This document shows positions 1-8,129 of a DNA stretch of 32,503 nt, in pieces; position 1 is the first letter of the stretch, and every line of letters starts with the position of its first letter. Under the pieces are notes generated by a model, which did not search any database, had not been told where the DNA came from, and worked only from the letters and a program-made list of their open reading frames with translations. A program made the translations under genes and the position numbers. Source of the stretch: Solirubrobacterales bacterium (GTDB lineage: Bacteria > Actinomycetota > Thermoleophilia > Solirubrobacterales > Solirubrobacteraceae); the NCBI GenBank assembly GCA_027449125.1, contig DAIDME010000093.1, positions 1 through 32,503 of the forward strand, given 5' to 3'.

Positions 1-148
1 GACCATTTACAAGCCCGAACCTACGGCCTGAACCCGTGCGCGTCACCCAACGACCCCGCAACCAGCGAGAAAACCCGCTCACAGCAGGACAAACCACCCA
101 GCCCGACCCCGCCAGTCACCTACGATCATCCACGGAGCCCCATTCTTC
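1..148. other. Unassigned DNA left of the GMC fragment
   Basis: No convincing gene is visible here. The stretch is rich in C and A on the plus strand. The frame of the downstream GMC fragment is open from about position 32, but its translation before position 149 does not resemble a GMC oxidoreductase. A TACGAT hexamer lies at 121-126. The segment probably belongs to a different gene or element whose junction with the GMC gene lies near 150-160. Confidence 0.4.
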
Positions 149-739
149 ATGGCTGTGGATCCACGTTGCACCAACCACGTCCGGTTCCAGAAGACCCTCG
201 GCATGAACGACTGGTACCTCGGCAGTGATCAGGAGCGCCCGCTTGGGACCGTGCAGATGCTCGGCAAGCTAAAGGCGCCGATGTTCAAGGCGGCAAGGCC
301 ATGGGCGCCAGAGCTGCCGCTCAAATACGTCGCGAACCATAGCGTCGACCTGTATCTGACCACAGAAGACGTACCCAAGCCCGAGAACCGAGTGCGGCTC
401 GACGGACATGGGCAGATCTGGGTCGACTGGACGTCCAACAATCTGAGTTCCCATTCTGAGCTGCTCAAGCGCGTCGGACGCACGATGAAGCGTGCCGGCT
501 ATCCGTTGATTCTCGCCGAGCGGATGGGTATTGAGACCAACTCACACAGGTGCGGTACCGCGGCGATGGGCGAGGATCCGGCTGGGAGTGTGATCGATAG
601 GGATTGCCGTGCGCATGATCTCACCAACCTCTGGTTGCTTGACAGCTCTGGGTTCCCTTCGTCGGCTGGGCTGAACCCGGCACTCACGATTGCCGCGAAT
701 GCTCTGCGGGTCATTGACACCGGTGTGATTCATGCGTAG
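149..739 (+). pseudogene. GMC oxidoreductase, C-terminal fragment
   Basis: The 196-residue frame contains the C-terminal domain of a glucose-methanol-choline (GMC) flavin oxidoreductase. Visible motifs are FQKTLGMNDWY near the start, HRCGTAAMGEDP around residue 133, and the closing block NLWLLDSSGFPSSAGLNPALT, which carries the region of the active-site His/Asn pair. Complete family members are about 500-550 residues and begin with an FAD-binding GxGxxG fold. That whole N-terminal two thirds is missing, and the sequence left of 149 is unrelated. The fragment could not bind FAD by itself, so I read it as the remnant of a truncated gene. Expression from the ATG at 149 cannot be excluded. Confidence 0.75.
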
Positions 740-817
740 CCAGTGGTCGACGGCGTGCGAGGACGCGGCTTGGAGGCCGGTCGAGGCGAACGTCCAGGCG
801 GCCGAGGTGGCGCTCAC

Positions 818-1915
818 GTGAGCGGCCTGCGGATCAAACCGCGGGACGTATGCCGTTGGGACGCTGTGGCGCTTGGTGAGGTGATGCTCCGCTTGGACCC
901 GGGCGCCTCACGGATCGCGACAGCCCGGAGCTTTCAGGTTTGGGAGGGGGGCGGCGAGTACAACGTCGTGCGTGGTCTTGCGCACTGTTTCGGGATGCGC
1001 ACGGGGATCGTGACCGCGCTCGCTGACAACCCGCTCGGCCGCCTCGTTGAGGACCTGATCGGCCAGGGTGGTGTGGGGCAGGCACAGCTCAACTGGTTGC
1101 CATATGACGGGGTTGGGCGCAGTGTTCGTAATGGCCTGAACTTCGTTGAGCGTGGTTACGGAGTCAGACCGGCGCTCGGTTGCTCGGATCGCGGTCACAC
1201 GGCGGTCTCCCAGCTCGAGCCTGGCGATATCGACTGGGAGCGGATCTTCGGTGCTGAAGGTGCGCGCTGGTTTCACTGCGGCGGTGTGTTCGCGGGTCTT
1301 TCGCAGAGCACCGCGGCGGTTGCACGCGAGGCGATGGCCACGGCACGACGCCACGGCACGGTCATCTCTTATGACCTCAACTACCGTCCGTCCCTGTGGC
1401 ATGCGCTCGGTGGGGCAGAACGTGCAGCTGAAGTCAATTGTGAGCTGGTCGGCCAGGCCGATGTGCTGCTCGGTGTTGGCGGGGATCCACGCCAGGCGCT
1501 CGGACAGGAACTCCCGCATGCCGATCCCGGTGCCGGGCTTGACCCCGAAGCTCACCGGCCGGTGCTTGCCGCGATCATGGACCGCCACCGCAACCTGCAG
1601 CTGATCGCAAGCGCGATCCGTCACGTCCGAAGCGCAACGCTCAACGACTGGGGTGCGGTTGCGCATTCGGGGCACGCGTTTGTCGTTGGACCGCGGCTTG
1701 ACCGCCTCGAGGTCTTTGACCGGGTTGGCGGCGGCGACTCGTTCGCGTCAGGACTGATCTGTGGGCTGCTTGAAGACCGTAGCGTCGAGGAGGCGCTCGG
1801 CTACGGTGTCGCACATGGCGCGCTGGCGATGACCACCCCGGGCGACACATCGATGGCCACACGCGCTGAGGTCGAACGCCTCGTTCGCGGCGAGGGCCCA
1901 CACGTCGCCCGATGA
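818..1915 (+). CDS. PfkB-family carbohydrate kinase (2-keto-3-deoxygluconate kinase-like)
   Basis: This is a ribokinase/PfkB-fold sugar kinase of about 365 residues. The N-terminal block VALGEVMLRLDPG and the segment EGGGEYNVVRGLA match the substrate-binding start of the KdgK-like subgroup. The C-terminal signature is DRVGGGDSFASGL, where the Asp of GGGDS is the expected catalytic base. The family phosphorylates a sugar or sugar acid with ATP; the substrate is not fixed by sequence, and KDG is the best guess. The frame is open from 743, but residues before 818 are low-complexity Arg/Gly. A GTG at 818 preceded by GAGGTGG fits better. The gene follows the GMC remnant by 78 bp and may once have been part of a sugar-oxidation cluster with it. 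Confidence 0.85.
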   Translation: MSGLRIKPRDVCRWDAVALGEVMLRLDPGASRIATARSFQVWEGGGEYNVVRGLAHCFGMRTGIVTALADNPLGRLVEDLIGQGGVGQAQLNWLPYDGVGRSVRNGLNFVERGYGVRPALGCSDRGHTAVSQLEPGDIDWERIFGAEGARWFHCGGVFAGLSQSTAAVAREAMATARRHGTVISYDLNYRPSLWHALGGAERAAEVNCELVGQADVLLGVGGDPRQALGQELPHADPGAGLDPEAHRPVLAAIMDRHRNLQLIASAIRHVRSATLNDWGAVAHSGHAFVVGPRLDRLEVFDRVGGGDSFASGLICGLLEDRSVEEALGYGVAHGALAMTTPGDTSMATRAEVERLVRGEGPHVAR

Positions 1916-2048
1916 AAAGGCGTTACGCCACGCATGGGCAGGATCAACATCTGGGCCGGGTCGGCTGCCGTCAAGCCCGAGTGACGCAGCGGGCAATGGT
2001 GTTTGACGGGGGCTGAAGCTGGCCGCCGGCGCTGCCGATATCTCATGG

Positions 2049-3224
2049 GTGCGCCGCCTGTTGTCAAGCCTCGCCCCAGCCGCCGCCTGCCTGGCGTTGC
2101 CCGCCGCGGCGCTGGCGACGCCGCCCACGCCGGCGACACCGCCCACACCCGCAACACCGCCATCCCGGCAGTTCACCGGTACGCTCAGCTCGCTCGGAGC
2201 GTATTCCTTCGCCGTCCAGAAGCCCGGCCGCGCCACCGGCGTGATCCACGCGCTGACGGTGGCCGCCAACCGGCTCGCCCGCGGCGACTACCCGTACGTG
2301 TGGGGTGGCGGCCACGCCCAGGCAGGCATCGCCAGCCTCGGCGAGAAGGGGCCGGGCTACAACGGCCGCCGACGCGGCTTTGACTGCTCGGGCGCGGTCG
2401 CGGCGGTCCTGGCGGGCGCCGGTCTGTGGCCCGCGGGTGGGGGCGTGCCAAACGACGTGGGCGTCATCCGCTACCTCCTGCGGCGGCACGAGATAGTCGG
2501 CGGCCCCGGGGTCGGGCCGCAGGAGGTGACCCTGTACGACGATCCCGGCGTACACATCTTCATGAACATCGACGGGCGCTTCTTCGGCACCTCCGACGGA
2601 GGCGGCGGCGGTGACCGGAGGGGCGGCCCAGGCTGGCTGGACGACAGCGCGCCCGACGCCTACAGCCGCCGCTTCCGCCGGTACCACTTCGTCCCGGCCG
2701 TGCTGAAGGCCACGACGTCCGCCGGCTTCACGTCGGGCTTCCAGTACGGCGCCGGCGTGAGCCTCGCGGGGCTGCCGCTCGGTCTCGCGGTGCACGTGCA
2801 GTACACCACCACGAGGCAGGGCACGATGGTCGCCCAGACGGTGACGGCGGTCGGTGAGCTGACCGTGAGCGGCACCGTCCAGTCGGTCGCCGCAGGCGGG
2901 ACGGGCTTCACGCTGCTCACCGCCAGTGGGCAGACGCTCAGCTTCCCCGCCGTCACCGGCACACCGCTCGCCCAAGCGCTCGCGAGCGGTGGCCTGGCCG
3001 GCGGCGACACGGTGTCGGTGAGCTACGTCAGCGCGCCGTCGGTGGCGGTCGTCGCCTTCACGGTGACCGCCGCGGCGGGCACGCCGACCACCACGACGCC
3101 CACCACCACCACCCCGACCACCACAACGCCGACCACGACGACACCGACCACCACCACGGCGACCGGCGGCACCACCACGACCTCCGCGCCGCCGCCGACA
3201 GGCGGCGTCGCGTTCGCCGGGTGA
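2049..3224 (+). CDS. Secreted NlpC/P60-like protein with Pro-Thr tail
   Basis: A 391-residue exported protein. Residues 1-23 form a signal peptide (Arg-Arg, hydrophobic core, cleavage after ALA), followed by a short TPPTPA repeat. Residues 80-185 resemble an NlpC/P60-type cysteine peptidase: YPYVWGGGH, then GFDCSGAV with candidate nucleophile Cys113, then VHIFMNIDG with candidate His169. Such enzymes usually hydrolyse peptidoglycan stem peptides outside the membrane. Residues 225-345 form a beta-rich region resembling DUF5666-type repeats. Residues 346-370 are five PTTTT repeats, a probable flexible or glycosylated wall-spanning linker. The start is GTG at 2049; no in-frame ATG gives a better signal peptide. 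There is no sortase motif or C-terminal membrane anchor. Peptidase assignment is by motif only. Confidence 0.75.
   Translation: MRRLLSSLAPAAACLALPAAALATPPTPATPPTPATPPSRQFTGTLSSLGAYSFAVQKPGRATGVIHALTVAANRLARGDYPYVWGGGHAQAGIASLGEKGPGYNGRRRGFDCSGAVAAVLAGAGLWPAGGGVPNDVGVIRYLLRRHEIVGGPGVGPQEVTLYDDPGVHIFMNIDGRFFGTSDGGGGGDRRGGPGWLDDSAPDAYSRRFRRYHFVPAVLKATTSAGFTSGFQYGAGVSLAGLPLGLAVHVQYTTTRQGTMVAQTVTAVGELTVSGTVQSVAAGGTGFTLLTASGQTLSFPAVTGTPLAQALASGGLAGGDTVSVSYVSAPSVAVVAFTVTAAAGTPTTTTPTTTTPTTTTPTTTTPTTTTATGGTTTTSAPPPTGGVAFAG
3084..3158 (+). repeat. 15-bp tandem repeat encoding (PTTTT)5
   Basis: Five consecutive 15-bp units encode Pro-Thr-Thr-Thr-Thr. Codon choice varies between ACC and ACG from unit to unit, so the protein repeat is better conserved than the DNA. 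It lies at the C-terminal end of the secreted NlpC/P60-like protein. Confidence 0.9.
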
Positions 3225-3243
3225 GCGACAGAGGCAGGCGGCG

Positions 3244-4215
3244 CTAGCCGTCCCGGCTCGGCTCGAACACGGGCGTACCGTAGGTGTGGAAGGTGTGGAC
3301 GGTCTGGTTGTGCCAGGCCTGACCCTTGGCGCGGTCGCTCTCAGTCCAGATCACGCAAGGCTCATCTGGCGCGTAGACCAGGCGCCCGCCGCTGGTGACC
3401 TCGACACGGTTGCCGCCGGGCTCATAGCCGTAGAGGAAGAACCCCTGGGCGACGTTGTGCTTGGAGGGCGCGAACTCCACGTGGACGTCGTTCTCGATCC
3501 AGATGTCGGCTGCCCGCAGGCACTCCTCGCGCGTGTCCACCCAGAAGGCGGCGTGGTGCAGGCGCCCACGGGCTCCCTGGGCCGCATAGGCGTCGCGCGT
3601 GTAGATCAGCTCGTGGGCGGCGATCGTGACCGACAGCCAGGAGCCGCCGAGGCTACCGTCGTCGAGCTCGATGCGCTCGTACTCGCGGTATCCCAGCACG
3701 CCGGTGGCAAAGTCGCGCTGGGCGCGGACGTCGCCTGAGAGGATGTTCAGGTGGTCGAAGCGCTTGACCGCCACGGCCCGGTTGGGCTGCTTGCCGTGGA
3801 CGTTCTTGAAGTCGGTGGTGACCGGCTTGACGTAGCGCTCGACGTCGCTGTAGAGCTTGAAGCGGTGCCCCTCGGGGTCGCGGAAGCGGAACGCCCGCCC
3901 GAGGCCGCGGTCGCCTGACTCCTCCCAGCCGTCCCCCAGGCCGGCCGCCTCGATCAGCGCCACGCGGCGCTCCAGCGCCTGCTCGCTCCAGGTCCGGAGG
4001 CCGCAGTAGGACATGCCGGCCTGCGGGGCCTCGGTCAGCTCGAGCGACCAGCGCTGGTAGTCGTCCCAGCCGCGCAGGTACACAGACTGACCCTCCCGGT
4101 GCTCGACCTCCATCCCCATCATCTCGGTGAAGAACTCGAGGCTCTCCTGAGGTCTGGGGGTGAGGAGCTCGATCGGCCCCAGGTGGGCGATGTCCGGTGC
4201 GCGCAGCTCACTCAT
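3244..4215 (-). CDS. Type I extradiol ring-cleavage dioxygenase (VOC fold, catechol 2,3-dioxygenase-like)
   Basis: A 323-residue two-domain vicinal-oxygen-chelate protein, close in length to XylE-type catechol 2,3-dioxygenase (about 307). The N-terminal domain (about 8-125) is the non-catalytic VOC repeat. The C-terminal domain (about 150-290) carries the expected Fe(II) triad: His155 in FDHLNIL, His220 or His221 in GRLHHAAFWVD, and Glu272 in GGNRVEVTSG. The family opens catecholic rings next to the diol using O2. It is the last gene of a four-gene minus-strand operon; its ATG overlaps the stop of the aldolase-like gene (ATGA). The neighbours suggest a protocatechuate- or gallate-like substrate, but the sequence alone does not identify it. 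Confidence 0.88.
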   Translation of the reverse strand: MSELRAPDIAHLGPIELLTPRPQESLEFFTEMMGMEVEHREGQSVYLRGWDDYQRWSLELTEAPQAGMSYCGLRTWSEQALERRVALIEAAGLGDGWEESGDRGLGRAFRFRDPEGHRFKLYSDVERYVKPVTTDFKNVHGKQPNRAVAVKRFDHLNILSGDVRAQRDFATGVLGYREYERIELDDGSLGGSWLSVTIAAHELIYTRDAYAAQGARGRLHHAAFWVDTREECLRAADIWIENDVHVEFAPSKHNVAQGFFLYGYEPGGNRVEVTSGGRLVYAPDEPCVIWTESDRAKGQAWHNQTVHTFHTYGTPVFEPSRDG

Positions 4216-4892
4216 CGGCGTTGTGCCTCCACGACGGACCTCAGCCCGTCCAGATCGTATGACTTCGCGCCGGCCTGCAGCCGCTCGCGCTTGACCGTCT
4301 CCTTGCGCTCGCGGCCGCGTGATGCCTCGAGCACCTCCGCGACGCGCTCGTGCTCCACCACGGCGACCCCGTCCGCGTCGAGCACGACGATGTCGCCGGG
4401 CCGGATCTGCGCACCGCCGAGCACCACCGGCACGTTGATCTCACCGGCTGTGTCCTTCAGCGCACCCTTCACGCGCACCCAGCGCGCCCAGATCGGCAGG
4501 CCCATCCGCGCGAGCTCTTCCACGTCGCGAACCGAGGCGTCGATCAGGATCGCGGCCACGCCCGCGGCCTGTGCCTGGGTGGCCAGCAGGTCGCCGACCA
4601 GCGCCACCGGTGCCGGGGTGGGCATCGTCAGCACCAGCACCTCGCCGGGCCTGGCCTCAGCCATCACCGCGTGCACCATCAGGTTGTCGTCCTGGGCGCA
4701 GCGTACCGTGCGGGCCGGGCCGGCCGCGCGCGAGCCGGGGACGATCTGGTGCAGGTCCGCGTCCACGTAGCCGCGCCGGCCACCGGCCTCATAGACCGTC
4801 GCCGAGCCCAGGCGGGCCAGTTCGCTGAGCGCGTCGGGGGTGGCGGCGGCCAGCGGGCCGCCGCCACCAACGGCTTTGGTGGGCTCGCTCAC
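4212..4892 (-). CDS. RraA/HMG-CHA aldolase family protein
   Basis: A 226-residue protein of the RraA-like fold, which includes the metal-dependent pyruvate aldolases LigK, GalC and ProA. These cleave 4-carboxy-4-hydroxy-2-oxoadipate (CHA) to pyruvate and oxaloacetate and often also decarboxylate oxaloacetate. The family signature is present: Gly100-Asp-Leu in ALVGDLLATQAQAAG, then Arg122-Asp123 in DASVRDVEEL, the substrate and metal-water ligands of the aldolases. The start is GTG at 4892, sharing GTGA with the stop of the PIG-L gene; the dioxygenase gene overlaps its own stop by 4 nt. RraA proper (an RNase E inhibitor) shares the fold and signature, but the catabolic operon favours an aldolase. 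Confidence 0.82.
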   Translation of the reverse strand: MSEPTKAVGGGGPLAAATPDALSELARLGSATVYEAGGRRGYVDADLHQIVPGSRAAGPARTVRCAQDDNLMVHAVMAEARPGEVLVLTMPTPAPVALVGDLLATQAQAAGVAAILIDASVRDVEELARMGLPIWARWVRVKGALKDTAGEINVPVVLGGAQIRPGDIVVLDADGVAVVEHERVAEVLEASRGRERKETVKRERLQAGAKSYDLDGLRSVVEAQRR

Positions 4893-5602
4893 AGCTCGCT
4901 CACCACCTGTGGGATCACGCGCTGGAAGGCCTCGGCGTAGCGCACCTCGGAGTCGCCGCTGGCACGGCGAGCGTGGTTTGCGCGGTGTTCGGCGCGCTGC
5001 GCGTAGTAGGTCTGCAGGTAGGACTGGGCTCGCATGTGGGCCATCGCCGCGCGTTTCTTCTCAAACACCGAGGTGATGTCGACAAAGGTGGTGGGGGTGA
5101 AGTTGCAGAGCTCCGGCTGGTGGGGCTCGAACAGGAAGAGCTGCGGCGGGCGGACGGTTTTGAAGGCGCTCTGCACGCCGGCCCCGGCGGCCAGCGAACG
5201 GGCGCGGTCAACGGCGCGGAAGGCGACCGGGTGGTCCGGGTTGAACGGGTCGGTATCGGTGTGGGTGACCAGAACATCGGGGGCGAACTCGCGGATCGTC
5301 TCGGCGATCAAAAGCAGCTCGCCGGAGCCGATCTCAAGCGGATAGTCGCCCAGGTCAAGCGCCCTGAAGCTCGCGCCCAGCTCGGCGCAGGCGGCCTGCG
5401 CCTCCTCGTGGCGGGCGCGCTTGACGTTTGCGATCGTCTGCTCGGGCTGCTTCCAGAGCTCGCCGGACTCGCCGCGCTCGCCGTAGGAGAGCGCCACCAC
5501 CTCGGCCACGCCGCCCAGCTCGACCGTCTTTGCGATCGCGCCCCCGGCGCGCCAGACGAAGTCTGCGGCGTGCGCGCCGATCACCTGCAGGCGGCGACTC
5601 AC
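4889..5602 (-). CDS. PIG-L family protein, probable 4-oxalomesaconate hydratase (GalB-like)
   Basis: A 237-residue PIG-L/LmbE-fold metalloprotein. Canonical deacetylases of this fold begin with AHPDDE; here residues 10-15 read AHAADF, so the first Asp (the general base in MshB-type deacetylases) is Ala, while the flanking metal ligands His11 and Asp14 remain. The second motif, THTDTDPFNPDHPVAF (about 113-128), supplies the remaining ligand region. The PIG-L protein GalB is known to hydrate 4-oxalomesaconate to CHA. The loss of the deacetylase base and the position next to a CHA-aldolase-like gene point to that reaction. The start is GTG at 5602, overlapping the amidohydrolase stop by 4 nt. 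An ordinary deacetylase is less likely. Confidence 0.8.
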   Translation of the reverse strand: MSRRLQVIGAHAADFVWRAGGAIAKTVELGGVAEVVALSYGERGESGELWKQPEQTIANVKRARHEEAQAACAELGASFRALDLGDYPLEIGSGELLLIAETIREFAPDVLVTHTDTDPFNPDHPVAFRAVDRARSLAAGAGVQSAFKTVRPPQLFLFEPHQPELCNFTPTTFVDITSVFEKKRAAMAHMRAQSYLQTYYAQRAEHRANHARRASGDSEVRYAEAFQRVIPQVVSEL

Positions 5603-6525
5603 AGTGGCTCTCCGGCGAGCCGGCGCGTGTTCGTGACGGCCATGATGCGGACCTCCTCCTCGCTGAAACCTGCCTCGAGCGCCTGGTCGGCGAACAGCGC
5701 CATGCCGTCCTCGACCGGCGGGTTGAAAGCCTGGCCGAGGTCGGTGGAGAGCACGTTGCGCTCGACGCCGGTCGCGCGCACTCCGTCCCAGACATGCTCC
5801 CAGCTGACCTTGCCGGTGTAGGGGGTGGTGAAGCAGCGCTCCAGCAGCGCGCCGCGCCGGGCGAGCGCCACCTGGTCGTTGACGCTCAGGTTCTGAGAGG
5901 GAAACTCCGGGTGGGTGACAACCACGTCGCGGATCCCGGCTTCGAGCGCGCCGTCCACCACCGCGAAGATCTCGTCACGCGCCAGGTGCCCGGTCGCCAG
6001 CACCAGCTGATGGCGCGCGGCGACCGCGATCACCTGCTCGGCTTCCGGCAGCAGCGTGCCGGTTGCGGGGTCGGTCACGGCCACCGGGTCGGCCTGCACG
6101 CCGGCCTCGCCCAGCGAGACCTCGAACTTCATCCAGACCGGCATCGGCGCGTCTGGGGGGAAGCCATGGACCTCGTCCATCTCGTTGGTGGAGTTGACGG
6201 TCGGCATCCAGACGGTGCGCGCGCCCTCGCGGGCGGCGATCTCCACTGCCAGCGGGTTGAGCCCGCCGACCGCACGGTTGCAGACGATCGCGCCGATCGC
6301 CCTCACACCCGGGACCGCGGCGCGTACGGTCGCGGCCCGCTCGGCCGTGGCGGTGTAGTGCGACTTCATCTGAAAGCCGGCGAGCCCGAGCTCTAGACAG
6401 CGGCGCGCGAGCGTCAGGTCATCGGTGATCCGCTCGGTGAAGTCGGGGGCGATGTGGACGTGCATGTCGTAGCCGCCCCGCACCAGGCGGCGGGCCCGCT
6501 CGCTCGGGGCCGGATGCTCTCCCAT
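5599..6525 (-). CDS. DUF6282-type amidohydrolase
   Basis: A 308-residue metal-dependent hydrolase of the amidohydrolase superfamily. Visible ligands are His22 and His24 in DMHVHIAPDF, Lys54 in FQMKSHY (possible carbamylated bridging lysine), His180 in ATGHLA, His205 in VTHPEFPS and Asp262 in LSTDLGQ. It heads the four-gene minus-strand operon. In the protocatechuate 4,5-cleavage pathway the same superfamily supplies LigI (2-pyrone-4,6-dicarboxylate lactonase), which feeds oxalomesaconate to the hydratase, so lactone hydrolysis is a reasonable but unproven role. The ATG at 6525 is chosen because the family-like sequence begins there; the frame is open upstream to 6726 but codes Arg/Pro-rich sequence. 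No clear Shine-Dalgarno precedes the start. Confidence 0.75.
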   Translation of the reverse strand: MGEHPAPSERARRLVRGGYDMHVHIAPDFTERITDDLTLARRCLELGLAGFQMKSHYTATAERAATVRAAVPGVRAIGAIVCNRAVGGLNPLAVEIAAREGARTVWMPTVNSTNEMDEVHGFPPDAPMPVWMKFEVSLGEAGVQADPVAVTDPATGTLLPEAEQVIAVAARHQLVLATGHLARDEIFAVVDGALEAGIRDVVVTHPEFPSQNLSVNDQVALARRGALLERCFTTPYTGKVSWEHVWDGVRATGVERNVLSTDLGQAFNPPVEDGMALFADQALEAGFSEEEVRIMAVTNTRRLAGEPL

Positions 6526-6644
6526 GGGGAGAAGGTAGCGGACGCTGCATGCAGGCGGTGGCTTCGGCGTGCGAGTTTGCCTGGTGGCGTGCGATAGGTG
6601 CCGGCGGGGGTGTGCCGCGGGCGCCGCGTCCGCGGCGCGGTCCC

Positions 6645-6650
6645 TACGAT
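6645..6650 (+). promoter_or_regulatory. -10 box of the malic enzyme gene
   Basis: TACGAT lies 9 nt before the ATG at 6660, so transcription would begin at or within a few bases of the start codon. No Shine-Dalgarno is present, consistent with a leaderless or nearly leaderless mRNA. No good -35 is seen. Confidence 0.5.
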
Positions 6651-6659
6651 AGGGCTGCC

Positions 6660-7994
6660 ATGCCGATGGACTGCACCTACCGCCTGCGCATCCCACACCA
6701 GGCCGGCCATCTGGCGCAGGTTGCAAAGCGGATCAGTGAGCTGGACGGCCTGATCGGCGATGTTCACACGATCACGATCGCCCGGCTCGAGGCGATTCGC
6801 GAGATCACGGTCGAGCTGCGTGACAAGGAGCACGCCGACCAGCTTGCGGGTGCGCTCGGCGAACTGCCGGGCGTCCACGTCGTCTGGTACCACGACCGTG
6901 CCTTCATCGCCCATGTCGGCGGCAAGGTCGAGATGCGTCCACGCCGGGCGGTGACCTCAAACCAGGAGGTGCGCGACGTCTACACGCCCGGCGTCGCGCG
7001 CGTCGCGAGCGCGATCCACGAGTATCCCCAGCTGGCCTCGCGCTTCACGATGATCGGTCGCAGCATTGCGATCTGCACCAACGGCACCCGCGTGCTGGGG
7101 CTCGGTGACATCGGGCCGGTGGCGGCGATGCCGGTGATGGAGGGCAAGGCGATGTTCTACGCCCAGCTCGTGGACATCACCGCGGTGCCGATCCTGATCG
7201 ACACCAGCGATCCGGATGAGTTCGTCGGCACGGTCGTGCGGATCGCCCCCGGCTTCGGCGGGATCCACCTGGAGGACATCTCTACACCCTCCTGCTTTGA
7301 GATCGAGCGGCGGCTGATCGAGGCGCTGCCGCAGCCGGTGATGCACGACGACGTCCACGGCACGGCAGTGGTCACGCTGGCGGCGCTCATCGCCGCCTGC
7401 CGGCAGGCCGGTATCCGCCTGGACGAGGCGGTCGTGGGTCAGATCGGCCTCGGAGCGGCCGGCTTCGGGATCGCGACGCTGATCCACGATGCGGGCGTGA
7501 AGCGGGTGCTTGCGAGCGATCCGAGCGCCGCCGCCCAGGAGCACGCGCGGGCGCGTGGGATCGAGATCAGCGACCTGCAGACGCTGATGCGCGAATGTGA
7601 CGTCGTGGTGGCCACCAGCGGACGCCCGGGCCTGATCACGCCGGAGATGGTGCGGCCCGGGCAGGTGGTCTTCGCGCTCACCAACCCGGTGCCGGAGATC
7701 GAGCCCGAGGCGGCACTGGCGGCGGGAGCGGCGTTTGCGGCCGACGGCACGAGCGTCAACAACGTGCTCGGCTACCCGGGCATCTTCAAGGGCGCGCTGC
7801 AGGCCGGGGCCAGCGCGATCAACCTGGAGATGAAGCGGGCCGCCGCCTGGGCGCTGGCCGGGCTGACGGTCTCCTCCGAGCTGATCCCGGAGGTGCTCGA
7901 CCGCAAGGTGCACGAGGCCGTCGCCGGCGCCGTGCGGCAGGCCGCGATTGACAGCGGCGTGGCCGACCTGGAGCGGCTAGCCGCCGAGCCCTGA
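6660..7994 (+). CDS. NAD(P)-dependent malic enzyme with N-terminal ACT domain
   Basis: A 444-residue malic enzyme, which oxidatively decarboxylates malate to pyruvate with NAD(P)H formation. Residues 5-80 form an ACT domain, a common small-molecule-sensing module, so allosteric control is likely. The catalytic part has YTPGVA (108-113), NGTRVLGLGDIGPVAAMPVMEGKA with catalytic Lys163, metal ligands in HLEDIS (Glu205-Asp206) and MHDDVHGT (Asp230-Asp231), and the dinucleotide motif GLGAAGFG (263-270). The frame is open from 6549, but homology begins at the ATG at 6660. It is divergent from the ring-cleavage operon, whose predicted products are pyruvate and oxaloacetate, so it could balance C4 and C3 pools during growth on aromatics. 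NAD versus NADP preference cannot be read. Confidence 0.92.
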   Translation: MPMDCTYRLRIPHQAGHLAQVAKRISELDGLIGDVHTITIARLEAIREITVELRDKEHADQLAGALGELPGVHVVWYHDRAFIAHVGGKVEMRPRRAVTSNQEVRDVYTPGVARVASAIHEYPQLASRFTMIGRSIAICTNGTRVLGLGDIGPVAAMPVMEGKAMFYAQLVDITAVPILIDTSDPDEFVGTVVRIAPGFGGIHLEDISTPSCFEIERRLIEALPQPVMHDDVHGTAVVTLAALIAACRQAGIRLDEAVVGQIGLGAAGFGIATLIHDAGVKRVLASDPSAAAQEHARARGIEISDLQTLMRECDVVVATSGRPGLITPEMVRPGQVVFALTNPVPEIEPEAALAAGAAFAADGTSVNNVLGYPGIFKGALQAGASAINLEMKRAAAWALAGLTVSSELIPEVLDRKVHEAVAGAVRQAAIDSGVADLERLAAEP

Positions 7995-8006
7995 GCGGCG
8001 CGCTTG

Positions 8007-8043
8007 GCCGGGGCGGCGCGCGTTTGCCGGGGCGGCGCGCGTT
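8007..8043. repeat. 19-bp tandem repeat after the malic enzyme gene
   Basis: Two near-perfect copies of GCCGGGGCGGCGCGCGTTT lie side by side (8007-8025 and 8026-8043), with a degenerate third copy overlapping the preceding stop codon. There is no coding function, and it does not form a clear terminator hairpin. Confidence 0.7.
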
Positions 8044-8129
8044 GCCGAAGAGGATGATTTTCACGCACTTTGCGGTGTCGGCGTGGCTTGAGGGGGGTCG
8101 ATTTGAGGCTGCTCGCGCCTCCATTGGAG

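Noticed and set aside
3084..3158. CRISPR-like short repeats
   Set aside because: They are back-to-back in-frame codons for PTTTT without spacers.
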